A stretch of DNA of 64,000 nucleotides, from contig PUFA01000081.1 of the NCBI GenBank assembly GCA_003508835.1, positions 2,170,001 to 2,234,000 on the forward strand. The letters are read 5' to 3'. Below the pieces are notes generated by a model. It was not told the origin of the DNA. It searched no databases and saw nothing but the letters and a program-made list of their open reading frames with translations. Numbering within the stretch: position 1 is the stretch's first letter; each line of letters opens with the position of its first letter. The position numbers were made by a program, and so were the translations under genes. Shown one piece after another: positions 51,781 to 64,000 of the stretch. The DNA comes from Eonycteris spelaea. Lineage: Eukaryota > Chordata > Mammalia > Chiroptera > Pteropodidae.

Positions 51781-54700
51781 AGAAAATGCCCAGGTTTGTT
51801 GCTGAGTGTGAATGAGGCAACACGGGTAAAACACATGAGCCAGGGTCTGCGTGTAGCACGCTGCCTTGGACAGGGGCTCATTTGACTGTTGTGTCTTCAT
51901 AACACACCTCTCCCTGGCCACTACCAGGGACAGCACAGGGCCTGCACGCAGCAACTGCTAACCACCCACTAAGCTAGCGCTGGGATCACAGTGACTCACT
52001 GCCGACCCTATAGGTCTACACACCCCCGAGGCAGACATCCTCGGTGGGGGGCCTGCCCGGGTTAGCGCTGGCTACACTGTGAGGGAGAGGTGCCTCATCT
52101 AAACCTGTCCTACACCTCCCTGGGCTGTCTAGCCAAGTCCGTCTGGCCTACCATAGAACAGTCAGGAGATGAACCAGGGCCCAGCTCCCAGACCCTGAGT
52201 TACCGCCCTCCCTTCTCTGTGAAAATAAAAAAGGATGCATCTGCGGGTCAGTGGGGAGCAGGTGGTATCCATCTCACCAGCCGTTACTCCCACCATGAAA
52301 ACCACTGTGCTGAGATCACAGGAACATAGATCATCTATTCCTTAACAAATTTATGAACCGAAGTTTAAAAATACATAAAGTATAAAGTCCATAATTGAGA
52401 TAAAGTGTTTGATACATATACTCAGAAGAGTATTAACTTCATGCCTATAACTCACCGTTGTTTTAGTACTAGAAAGTAAAATTAACTTAAAAGACATTGG
52501 GCAGCTTAAAAACCAGGCACCACCCAACTGTGGCCCTGAAGGGGAAATCAATACACAAGTCAATGAGCAGAACTGAGTCTCTGCTAACCCACTGTGAGCT
52601 GAGGAAGCCCCATTTGCACTGATCTGGTCCTGCCAGCCAAATCTCTCCATCTTTTACCACCTCCCAGAGGCCAGAGGGAGGGTGCTGCCCGCCCCCAGCG
52701 CAGCAATTCCAACCCCAGGAAACCGAGTGGCTCCAGAAGCTATATCAGCCGATTCTACCTGGTCACGTGGCTAAGGCTAGTTGAAAATCTCTACTGTTCT
52801 ATTAAAGTAAATTTTGATTTAATACCTACCTTGCTCCAAAGAAGAACTCTAGGCAGCAAGAATACAAAAATTTTGAAGTAGTTGAGAAAAGGAATACTAG
52901 ATGGCTACTAAAAAGGCAGTGGCAAGTCTATATTAAGAGCGGGAAAGGATGTCCCTGATACATTACTACAGGAATAGTATGAATAATGAGAATAAATAAA
53001 AAGCAGGTTCCCCTGATGTCTGAAAAGATCTCTTCCTGAGCCAGTCTACAGCACACTCAAAAGTGAGGATGCCTGCCTCTGAGGACAAGGTCATGGGGCA
53101 CTATCTCTACTTTTAGGTATCACTGATTTGTGTAAGCTTTTCTTTTTGAGCATCTTTTATTAAAATCAGCTGAAACTCTAAATATTTACAACAAAAGGTG
53201 AGAAAAATAAACTAACAAGGAAAAGGAAACAGGAGTAAGACCATACAAAGATGTACACTGTGAAGACATCTTTTAATGTCTCTGAGATTTCTAATTAATA
53301 GCTAATGTGAAAGAAGGAAATCAGATCAGTGACACGAGTTGCCTTATCTTTTAAATGAAATTGTTTCTCGGCACAGAAAAATATTTCTCTAGAGGATTTG
53401 CAGAGAGTAGAATCAGTTGACAATATGAATTGAGCACCAATTATAGGAAGTAGAATAATATTTTCCTGTCTTCATGGAATTTATACTGTAATGGAAAAGA
53501 GAGGACTTTTAAAATAGCACACATATAGAATTGTGTAGGTTACATGCAGCAATTTTTGAAAAATTAAATAAAATAGAAAATATCAGAATTTAGGAAGAGT
53601 ATTTTTTCATCAAACGCATGTTTCAGATGATACATACATGTATGTTAAGGAGTTACGATGTAAAATGTATCTACTACTGTTGGTCAAGGTAAAAAAAAAA
53701 AAAGGGAAATTGAAAAACATAGCTCCAAAAACCAATCATCTGGACCCACCATTGAACACCAATGGGGATAAATATCCACTCTCTTACTCACGCTTGCTCA
53801 CACACATTCTTCTCACACTCATACACGCACACACATCCACAAAACACCTTAAGCTACAAGATATTTAAAGAATCCTTAACTGTGTGCAGAGTCAAATCCC
53901 CACCCCCCCCCAAAAAAAAACCAATCCTAATTGTCAGTAAGAGCCAACCCAGGAGCTGAGCGATGGAGGCTCATTTCTTGGGGCTGGTTTCTAGAGGAAG
54001 AACTTAAACTCCAGATAAGGAAACAGAGACTCAGGCCAGGGTCAGGCAGTGACTTCTGTGCCCGTCCTAGGAGATCAGGTGGGGCCATCTTGGGAATCAG
54101 CTCTCTCTAGGGTCACCTGGACAGGGAGAGAGGAAAACGGGTGCGACCAAGATGGGAGTTTTTGTGGGAAGAAGACTATGCTTGCAGTGGGGCACCGAAG
54201 GCAGAAGGGAGGATGGGGTGGGGAAAAGCACCAAACTGAAGGCTTTGCAACTCAGAGCCAGAGTGCACTCACTCCAGAGACCCAGCAGCACTGTACGATG
54301 GAGAAACTGAAACCAAGGAGGGGAAGGGCAGCACCAGCACACTGAGTACCTGGAGGCAGGAAAACAGCATCCAACCCCTGGGAACTGGACATGGAAAAGA
54401 GGGAAAGTGCCCAGCAGACTTGACCTACCTGACAGCTTGTCCATCTCCCCTGATCTACCTCAAGTCCGTGGGCAATGCTCGTAAAAATTCCAGACAGGAA
54501 GTGAAATGATGCCCCCACTGGGCCAGCATGTCAAGAATGAAGGACAGGGAACATGGGGGCATCTGAAGACCTGGGCTATGGTGCCCCACCCGAGAATGGA
54601 GCTTACAGGCCAGGCTGCTTACGGCCAGGCACGAACACTTCTTAGTTGTCAGAGCAAGGGGCATCTAATTCACAAGGGGCAGTGAAGGAGAGGAGGGTCG

Positions 54701-54909
54701 TCTCCTCTTATCTAACTGCTTTATGGAAAAGGTGGTCAGCTAGAATAAATGGCTCTCAGCTGGGCAGGCTCTACAGAGCTGAGGCTGTCGTTTTAAATCA
54801 TGTTTCTGCATTTTGTTCACTAAATGAGATGGATTCTTCCCTCGGCTTTCTTCAGACTGTGAAGCGACCTCCCAAAAGAACAATCTTTTAAGGATGCACC
54901 GATTGTGGG

Positions 54910-55120
54910 GGATGAAGAACATGTTCAAAGCCTGGTTCTGCCCTTCACCAGCCCTAGGGACCAGCTGTGTCGCCCTACGGAAAGCAATGAAATTCTCAAG
55001 CAGCAGTTTCCTCACCCTCCCACTGGAGTCACCAACAGCAACCTGGGGAATTAAGGCTTAACAGCGATGGCAGGAAATGCCTGGCACATGGTTCGCACGA
55101 AACACATGGCTGTTGTCACC
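54910..55120 (+). mobile_element. MIR relic
   Basis: caaagcctggttctgccctt, then cagcagtttcctcaccctcc, then atgcctggcacatggttcgc fit a diverged MIR. Confidence 0.55.
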
Positions 55121-56284
55121 ATGGTGGTTGTGTTGTGAATGTTACACGAATGGGTCCCCACAAGCTCTGGACTGGAAGTGGGTAGAGGACCGCTTACCTA
55201 TCAAAGGAGAGGGTCTGTAAAGTGATGAAATCATCCTACTCAGCCTCACTTTACATTGCCACACTGCCGAGACCCAGGGGACACACTGAGCACACCCTCC
55301 AACCAACGTTTATATTTTATGAAAAAAAAAATGGTATCGAAAGCTCAGAGAAACACAAAAGAATCATAAAAACAAGCACCTTGAAATCACAACCACTGAA
55401 GTCCTGTTTGGCTAGCTGAAAGCTCAAAACTACATCCATCCTTTTAATTCAGGCACAGGTAGATGTCTTTTTTTAATGGTTTCATGATCACTAAGATCAA
55501 TCATCATTTTAATAATGATCAATGTTGAAAAAGGCAAAAGGCTTAATCATAACTGCCTCAATTCAAAATTCATTAACACTCTGTGACCAACTGAAATCAC
55601 TACACTGCAGCTCTATACTTCATAAATGTACCTAAGAGAACTGGCAAGCTGCTTGATTTCTATACTCTGTGTTTTAAAACTTACTTTATATGTCAGTATA
55701 GTTCATGTTGCATAGTCACTTCCCCATAATTGCGTTCAGGCAAACTCATATCAGTAGGATAACTTGGAGACATCTGAATATGAAGAATCCACGAAAGCTT
55801 AACAGTTAAAGAAATGCTATTTTCTAGATATCTGGGTTCATTATTTATAAAACATCCTAGTGGGTTAGGATAAAATGGAGCAAACAAATACAGGTTTTCC
55901 TTTAATTACAGTATAATGTTGGTGAATCAGACCTCAAATGTCTGGAAATTGCTACTTTCTACAACTTGTGATTCTGCTCAAATGCCAAACTTAAAAAAAA
56001 AAATCCAAACCCAGAACAAATAGTTCAACTGTAACATTCAATCTTGCATTTTTTTTTTTTTACAGCTCAGACATATGAGAGCAGAGAGAGAAAGATGTGA
56101 GATAAGACTCAGCCTCAGTATGACCAGTAAAAGGTAAAGAGATGAGTTCTGGAAAACAAGCAGCTGTATCACCCCTGCAGCCTACACTCTACTAGTCTGC
56201 CACTGACTTTTAAACAACCACACATCCATTAAGCCAGAATAAGGAAACTGAAATCTAGCTGGATGACTCCTGGCTACCAGTCCT

Positions 56285-56470
56285 AAGCTGGGTAGCACAG
56301 TGAATTTGGAGTCAGTTTGGGTTCAAAGTTCCCTCTTGATCCAGCTACACAACCTTGCGCACACACTTCACCCTTCTGAGCCTTGGTTTCCTAATCAGTG
56401 AAAGCATTGTTGAAAGATTGAGATAATGTGTAATGCCCAGCACATACTATGCGCACAATAAACAATTATT
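56285..56470 (+). mobile_element. MIR
   Basis: gaatttggagtcagtttggg, then ctgagccttggtttcctaat, then atgcccagcacatactatgc, then acaataaacaatta fit MIR to its 3' end. Confidence 0.7.
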
Positions 56471-57075
56471 ATACTGGGAACTGAGGGTAGAAGTTCAGGT
56501 CTTCACCTCTTTCTAATATAGGAGAAGCTTTCTAAATTGATGTCCTTTTAACCAACTCGTTGGATGAACAGATATTCTTTGTTCCTTCTGGGTGAAAGAT
56601 AATGACCGATGCCCATGCCATACTGAACTCATGTGTCTCCTCGGTTAATTTCTAGAAAGCTTATACATTTTGTTCTTAACAGTTGAATAATATGCTTACC
56701 AAGCATTGGCTATGTTTGTTCCCCAGTTTCTATCAGGTGGATTTGTGGCTGTAACAACCTAACTTAATTGAATGCTGCTTGAAATGATGAGATGTGAGTG
56801 CAAAAGAGCTGTTGCTTCCATAAAAATAGTACTTCCTTTCGAAGTACTGGGTAAGGAGTGTTAAACGTTTTGCTGTTGAATAGATATGGGTGAGATGACA
56901 GCCAAAGTTAAAGGAAAAACCACAAACTTTTAGAATTGCTCGCTGAGCTTTCTTTTCATGTATCTTTATTTTATTCTATTTTTAAATAAAACACAACTGG
57001 AAACTGTAGGTACATAACAGATGTAGTTTATGTGAGAAAGAAAATAAATGCTCTGAACAGTGGATGCATAATACT

Positions 57076-57095
57076 AAAAAAAAAAAAAAAAAAAA
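57076..57095. repeat. Poly-A run
   Basis: Twenty consecutive A followed by G; no clear retroposon body upstream. Confidence 0.85.
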
Positions 57096-57819
57096 GAGGC
57101 TTTGGCCCTACTCCAAAAAATTGGCAATGAATGTCCAAGTTATACATTCTAGGTCAAAATCAGCTTCAACGTGTGTTTCTGTCTTTTTTAATGAGTCTCT
57201 CTATAACAGACTTTGTAGAATAACCAACTTATCAGGCCAGATATAAAGGCAGATAGATACAACAGGAGGCCAGAGAGACTAACTAGGACTCACTTTGTCC
57301 TCAGTTCCTGCGGGAGGCCTAGCATCTGACTATGCTCGCCATGAGCCTGTCTCTAGAAACCGCATAATAGAGTGCAAATGTATCATCAGTCGGCAGTGAA
57401 TATTTAAATAAATATCATATTGCTCTTATGACAATTTGTGATACACTGGTAGAGTACCAAGTACCCCCACCTAGCTACTTGCACTTGATGTTAACAAATT
57501 TTGCAAAGTTGAATACTATGTCACTACCTCTGTCCTCTTAGAGTGCCAGGGTAGGGAAAAATGCTTGTGTGTGTGTCTATGTGTCTGTCTGTCTAAGGTA
57601 GCAACAAGTGGCATTACGTGCTGGGACAAGGAAGAAAAAGGAGGGAGGCAACGTGTGTGAGCATGAGTGAGGACATTCAAGCAAGAAAGACCTGCACACG
57701 GGAAAGGAGGTATGGCAGCCACTGGTGGAAATGCACAACTGGTTAGAGTTCCCCAGAAAATCACCAGGTCCCGACTGCTAACTCCTGACCTAACCCACGA
57801 CTTTCTTTCATTCTACATT

Positions 57820-57875
57820 TTATTGTTTGATATGTAGTTCCTGAGCACCTGCTGTGTGTAGAGTAGAAGTAGAGT
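57820..57875 (-). mobile_element. L2 tip, minus strand
   Basis: tgtagttcctgagcacctgc followed by tgtgtgtagagtag is a short reverse L2/MIR-type end. Confidence 0.35.
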
Positions 57876-58099
57876 GAGGTTGAGTGAAGAAGAGAAGGTT
57901 CTTTCTCGGGAGTCTACATAAATTTCTGCAGACATGAATATTTTCTTAGAGGAAGACAGAAGACCAGCCTAACCTCACTTCCTAGTTAATAGTCAGCTGG
58001 AGAAGAGTTGTGTTGGCATAAAGGCGTTGAGGAGAGCAGAGCTACCTTCTTGGACTAGATGAAACACTCAGTGACAACTCAAAACTGGCACTTCTCATT

Positions 58100-58328
58100 A
58101 GACCAGGGATTGGTAAATCATGGCCCACGTGCCAATTTGGTCCACGAGCTGGATTTCTGTAGCTAAAGTTTTATCACAACACAGCTGTGCTCATTTGTTT
58201 ATGTGCTGTCATGGCTGCTTTTGTGCTACAGCAGCAGAGGTGAGTAGCCGTGACAAAAACTTCTCGGCCCACAAAGCCTAAAATATTTACTATCTGGTTC
58301 TTGACAGAAAAAGTTTGCTGACCCCTAC
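58100..58328 (-). mobile_element. hAT-like DNA-transposon relic (copy 4)
   Basis: ccagggattggtaaatcatg, then tcatggctgcttttgtgcta, then aatatttactatctggttct, then aaaagtttgctgacccctac; the two ends are again inverted matches. Same family as the copies at 24.7, 37.4 and 39.1 kb. Confidence 0.6.
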
Positions 58329-61300
58329 GCTGAACCCTCAGTGCCCATGAGATAAAATGCTCTTGGCTTTTGCTTCTCTGTCAGAAAAAGAAAAGGAGAA
58401 TGCTAGTGATGATGTAGCCCGGATCCTTTTAAGATGAATGGTGTAACATTTTTGTTTAATAGCTACGTGTGGAATACTAGCAGGTCTTTGCAAACACATT
58501 TCTAAAAACAGGTTCTGACAGTCCTTCCTTACTGCTTCCTGTGAAAATGCACAAGCACTAAAATTAAAGTGACCACTGAGGCTTCTCCAAACACACACAT
58601 GCACAGTCACACAAGGTGCTCACCTTGGTGTGGAGGCACATACTACAATTCAGAATGGCAGGCACAAAGGAGCTTGCTACTTAGGGAATATTTTTGAAAA
58701 GACCTTGAAGGACCTGATTCCCATTATCCCCAAAGGAGCTTGCAGCTTTCACTCTGTATTTAACCAAAATCCCTACAAGACTATAAAAAACCCATAGCCA
58801 CTATGAAAATGAGTTAAAATAATAGTTTCTGCAAAATACTTTAAGTGCCATGGAATTCATCCTTTAGAACTGGGTTCAGGAGTCCTATAATTTGATCCAT
58901 CAGAACTGATGTAAGGATATAGCAGACCCAGAACAGTACATGTTGACTGTCTAAGGTCCAGGGGTTAGGGAGATTATAATGGCCTTAAGTAAGACTTACC
59001 ATATCTCCTAGAAGAAACTATCCTCAGACTTCGACCAATAACACCATTACAAAGAGAACACCAAAACCACAAAAAGAGTTCCAAATAAAGGGCACAGGTT
59101 CTGCATTTGATACTTGTGCATGCGTGTAGGTAAAGGCAGGCGGTGTGCATAAAGATAAAATTTATTTCGTACTAAAAAGAAGTTGGGTGAGATGTTTACT
59201 GTTATGCAGGTATTATTGGCCAAGCATCCCTGCTGAAGACAAAAAGGACTCGGGGCCTCATTTATCTAAATAACCAACAAATAGGACAAGACACCTCCCT
59301 GCCCAAGGCTTACTGAGCCAGTCCACCACCACCAATGGCCTGCCACCCCCGTGGCCACAGTCTAGTGAGGCTTGAAGAGGGGACAGAGTCATCAGGCTGT
59401 CAGCCTTATGGAGACTGTATTGTCAGGAAGAAGGAGAAAAGTAAAAGGAGCCCCTCCTTCCTAAATCCAAGCGAACAAGGATGCAAGAGAATCATAAAGA
59501 TAGTCGTGCTCACAAGTAGGAAAACCAGCACCTCGCCCTGCAGGGCTCTCTGCTTGGCCAGGATCCTGAACTACCGATTCCCTCTTCTGGACGGGGAAGA
59601 GCAAAGTGGCAGGCAGTCATCATGCCATCCACTGGCCTGGAAAGAACCCATGAGCGTCTTGGGAGCCAAATAAACCCCCACAGAGCATAAGACACAAACT
59701 GGGACCACACCCATGAGGGCTGGCCACCATGAGAGGTCAATCACCATAGTGACAAGCTGTGTATTAGGGAATTAGAGTGGTTGATCCAGAGCCATGCCTC
59801 AGATCAGGACAGGCTCTCCCCAGAACCCCACATAGATCCGTAGAGGGTCTGCACATGGACACCCGCCACATGGAGGGTCTGTCACCTGATCAATTTTAGC
59901 CAGAGAAGCTACAAAATCAACCAGGAAAGAACCTTCAAGTCATGTCCAGTTAGGTAACAAGGTATTTGTCCTTTTTACCTGCAGTTCCTCCTCCCCTTCC
60001 TCAAAATGAAGGCGTTAGAGTTGATGTGGTGCAGGGGGAGGTGGAGATGACAGGGACATGGAGGGAAGAGCAGCTCCTGCTCCCTTCCTACTATGGCAGA
60101 GGGGAGCCCTAAATCAGGCTACAACACTGAAGTTTGAAAACTGAAAGTGACCAGGAAGGTATGGCATCTGCCAGGATGTCGCGGGGGAGAGAGTCACCAC
60201 AGTGCCGGTGAAAGCAACGATTGGGACAACAGAACCATTTCCTGTTAAAATTTGAGATTCCTCAGTGAAATATGGATGGGTAAGTTGAGGCTCAGAGAGA
60301 ACTTATCCATCACATAAACCAAGACAATAGCTACATTGAAACTTTCCTCTGCACAATGACATTGGTGTGTGAATTAATCCATGTTTGACTTAAAAAAAAA
60401 AAAAAAAGTAGAGGAACTGGCTCAGGGCCTTGGGTCGAGTTACAGGCCTTTCCTCCTCGGGAGCTTTTCTTAAGAGCCTCCTTTGCTCTCTTCGTCTCAC
60501 CACTCAGCCTTTCCCCCTTGTCTCCCTTTCTCCCTCCTTCCTCGTGGAGTGCCTCTATCACCTGTCATGCCTGCCCGAATTTTCCCCACCTTTGATTGGT
60601 TTTAACAATCGGGACCTTATTGTGTGGCCAGGTTGTCCCCAAATACTCAGGCTCCATTATGGTTCTGAGCTATTTCCAGAGCAGGACCACCAGGAAATGA
60701 CTCTAGAGCAGGCCTTTCTGGAACCTGGCCATCGGCCTCCATACTCCCTTGACCTCTCTGACCACGAGGGATTATGCACAAGGTAGCGCTGACCACCCCA
60801 AGCTCACGACGCTGAGCCAGTGAGAGTCCAGACCTGGGACACTCCCACGAGCCCCACTTTTAATTAGGAGAAACACAGTGAGCTTCAGACCCTTCTGCTC
60901 CAGAATTCCACCAGTTGTGTGCATCTCATTGTCAGCGTTCAACTTCTGAGCTAATCTAGAAAACCCCAAAGCAGCAAAATTAGACACAAAACTCTTCCTT
61001 TCCCTCCACCCCCTACCCAGTCTGAATTTTCTCACTTGACTCCCCTTCTGTTCTGAAGGCAGGAGTTGGACCAGGTAACTCCACGTGTCCCCAGGTTCTC
61101 TCTGCACTGGGTGTCCTGAACCTCCACACATCCAATTAGCCCACACGCCCAACACGTCACCAGCGAACCAGCCATCCTACCAGATGACTTATTTTCTTAA
61201 TTCGTTGCAAGCTCATAAACAGATTTGAAGGTCACATAGAAATCTCAATGGTTGCAAATTATCTACAGTTTTAGCAAATTCCTTTTGTCTACACCTGACA

Positions 61301-63439
61301 CAACATGGGCACTTAATAGCAAACAAATAAATGAACGAAAGTGCCCAACCCTTCTCAAGTTGACTATATTAGGAAGCAGGGCACAAACGTAGAGAGATGG
61401 GGGGTGCTGGGGGTTGCGTGCAGGAGTGATGCAGAGCACACTCCCCAATCCCAGAGCAGCAAACCTTCCTGAAAGGGTGAGCAGTACCACCAGGGCTCCC
61501 GCACAGCTAAACAGCAATAAGAAGAGTGAAAGGACTATCTTCAAGAGAAGTGCTAAAGACAAGATGCATATGTGAGGGGTGCTGGAAAACAGCAAAGCAA
61601 CACATTTAAACCTCCAAGAGGAAACTGCAGAGACACAGAGGGGATGTGGCCAAGGACTCATTTATAACCAGATGGCTCTGCCAAATGCAGGGAGGGCAGA
61701 CCTTGAGGTCTATCTCACCAGCATAAGCACTAATATTGGTACCCAACTGCCCTCACTGTCCTTCCAGGGTCCTGCCACTGACTCTCTCACTGCCAGGGCC
61801 TCAAGACCCAGACGTGAATGAAATACGGTCTTTCCTCTTACTGCTCTGAACTCAGTATAGTCCACTGCACTGAGTTCTGTCGACTGCCAGAGATTCAGAG
61901 ACAAGTTGAACCCTCTTTATTTAGGGCTGAGAATAGAAGAAACACAGGAGCCACTGTGAGTCCTTTGCAGACTGACACTCTCTTTCTTCTCCCCTTCATT
62001 CCTTTATTGAAAATATAGCAATTGATCCACTTTCTTACACTTCTGTTCTATCAATGCAATTTTCTGTCACCAGGATGGGTTGGTTCTTAGAGCTTCTCAA
62101 TGTACCAACAGGGCATCCATCTCTACGATGCCCCTGCACAATCCCACTAGTACCACCTGGACAAGTCCAGGACTATCACCTGGGGAAAGTGCTGTCCCTT
62201 ATAGAACTACTATTTCCAATGACTGATCCCGTCAAGGCCACAGCTCTAGGATTGAGGGGTGTGTTGTAAACTGAAATGACTGTAGTATTGATGAAGGGAT
62301 TGTGGGGATATAGCAGCGTGCCTCTGTTGGAGTCCTTCCCAAATAATGCACCATATAATGGGAAGTGAACGCCAGGAGAGCACACTCTGCAGATGGTGAT
62401 TGCAGCTGGCAGGGAGAGGGATAGTAAAGACCCCCAAGGAAACTACCTGGGGTCGGGGAAAGCTCAGCATGGCAGAAGGAGATGTGCCAGGGGAGAAAGG
62501 CAGAGTGAACTTGACCAGCCAGGAGGGCTGAGGTTCTCTTTTCTTTTGTTGTTTTCATTATCATGCGAGAACGAACGAGCCTATGCGCTGAAGTTCCTTT
62601 CTCCTAGTTTGCCTTTCCTGTATTTATTATTACATAGATCAGTTCAAAAAATTAGGTTCATTGCAAATAAAAATGAAAACAATGTCGCTCTGACTTCATT
62701 CCAGGAAAACAAAAAGGAATGAGCATTGATCTAATCTCTGTCCTCAGTTCGCTCTGTGATTATCTACAGTGGTTTATAACTTCCCCTCCCCACTCAGAGG
62801 CTTGCTTGGCATTGCTAACTTGAACAACATCTCTGGGATTTTTGTCTAAGGCCCTGAAAGTTTAAATGAACAGCCATTTCAGCTCTTGTATACATTCATC
62901 TCTGTGCTCTCGGTGGTTAACTGTCATCAAAGGGAAAAAGATGTCCTAGCTCATCTTTTATTTAAATCTTTGTTGAAATACTAGAACTTTCTTTCAGTCT
63001 TGAGTATATTTCAAACTATTTTGTAAACTCCGAGTCTCCCCCTATCACTATTTCCCAATCTCCTTCTACTTGTTGGGTTTTTGTTCTCCACGTTAACAGA
63101 CAGTGAAAGCAACAACTCTAAAGCTACTCCAGTCGCTTAGCACTTAGAGAAATACACATTCAGGATGTTCACATACATCCAAGGAGGAGAGAGAACCATA
63201 GCTATGGTTAAAAAAAACAAAACAAAAATACATTAACTCAAAGGTACACAGGTGATACAAACAGGTCAGAGAATGGAAGGGTTCTTCTGAATTTGATAAA
63301 TCGGCTATATTGCAGAGGCTCCTGCAGATTTTAATGGAATTTTGAATAAGATAAGCAAAATAGCTCTGTGTAACAAAGGGCAATAAATCACAATTATTTT
63401 CATTCATATTACTGCAACCTGAATCCTGCACTTAAGCAT

Positions 63440-64000
63440 ATTTATCCTAACATTTATTATGAACATTTTCAAACACACAGAAAAGGTGAATTTTAGAGCG
63501 AATTTTACAGCGAATACCCATATATCCCCTACCTAAATTCTACAATTAAAATTTCACTGTGTGCTTTATCACACACCTAGCCACCCCATCAGTGAATCTT
63601 ATGTTTAGATACACTCTGTATACTTTAGCCCTAAACCCTTAAGCATACCTACCATTATCTAGAGTTCTATATTTGTTTATAGGTTTATAAAGTAAAATTT
63701 ACACTTTGAGAAATGTACTAATCTTAGGTGCGCTTTTAAGGTGTTTTGACAAATGCATGCCCTCCATCAAGCTAGAGACCATTGTCATCACCTTGAAAGT
63801 TCTGCTAAGTCTCTTTACCCAATCCTCACCCCACATTCTCCAGAGGCAACCACTATTTTGACTCTTAACACCACTGATTAGTATTGCCTGTCCAAAAACT
63901 TATATAAATGGACTCGTGCAGTATTTACTCTCATGAAAGGTTTCTTTCACTCAGCACAAGGATGCTAAACATATTGGTAGTTCATGCCTTTTTATTTTAG
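63440..64000 (-). mobile_element. Old L1 3' UTR, minus strand, runs off the window
   Basis: gaatacccatatatccccta, then agaggcaaccactattttga, then ggtttctttcactcagcaca is the reverse complement of an old L1 3' UTR. The element continues beyond the right edge. Confidence 0.6.

Overview
This is mammalian nuclear DNA. Interspersed repeats (L1, L2, MIR, hAT-like DNA transposons) and microsatellites fill long introns, and six short exons on the minus strand encode part of one protein. The exons belong to an L-type voltage-gated calcium channel alpha-1 subunit, most like CACNA1D (Cav1.3). Transcription runs from high to low coordinates. In standard L-type numbering, exon 4 (40957-41096), exon 5 (32205-32347), exon 6 (27768-27919), exon 7 (27060-27253) and two alternative versions of exon 8 (21024-21127 and 20345-20448) are present. 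Together they encode domain I from segment S2 through the S4 voltage sensor, S5, the pore loop with its selectivity glutamate, and S6. I found neither exon 3 nor exon 9, so the introns at both ends of the window are long: at least 22.9 kb upstream of exon 4 and at least 20.3 kb downstream of exon 8.

Layout from low to high coordinates: 1-20344 is the intron after exon 8. It carries L2 and MIR relics, a large block of minus-strand L1 (about 5.3-12.2 kb), a 5S-rRNA-derived retroposon inside that L1 (9214-9445), and a CpG-containing segment with X-box-like motifs near 14.4 kb. The tandem pair of exon 8 versions spans 20.3-21.1 kb. Exons 7 and 6 lie close together at 27.1-27.9 kb, exon 5 at 32.2 kb and exon 4 at 41.0 kb. 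A second long minus-strand L1 fills 34.8-39.6 kb of intron 4 and contains a long CA/TA microsatellite. The rest, 41.1-64 kb, is intron 3, with L1, L2, MIR and other relics.

Species: there are no recognisable Alu, rodent B1/B2, carnivore SINEC, ruminant Bov-tA or equine ERE elements. The single 5S-headed retroposon recalls the 5S-rRNA-derived SINEs described from fruit bats (Pteropodidae). With one copy, that is a suggestion and not an identification.

The most important irregularity is in the coding sequence. Exon 6 is one base short and exon 7 is three bases short of the lengths that keep the reading frame. All the missing bases can be explained as homopolymer runs shortened by one, while exons 4, 5 and both exon 8 versions are intact. 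I interpret this as uncorrected long-read sequencing error and not as a broken gene. I found no undescribed gene system; the most unusual non-coding items are the 5S-headed retroposon, a perfect 15-bp inverted repeat in intron 5, and the X-box/CRE-like cluster.
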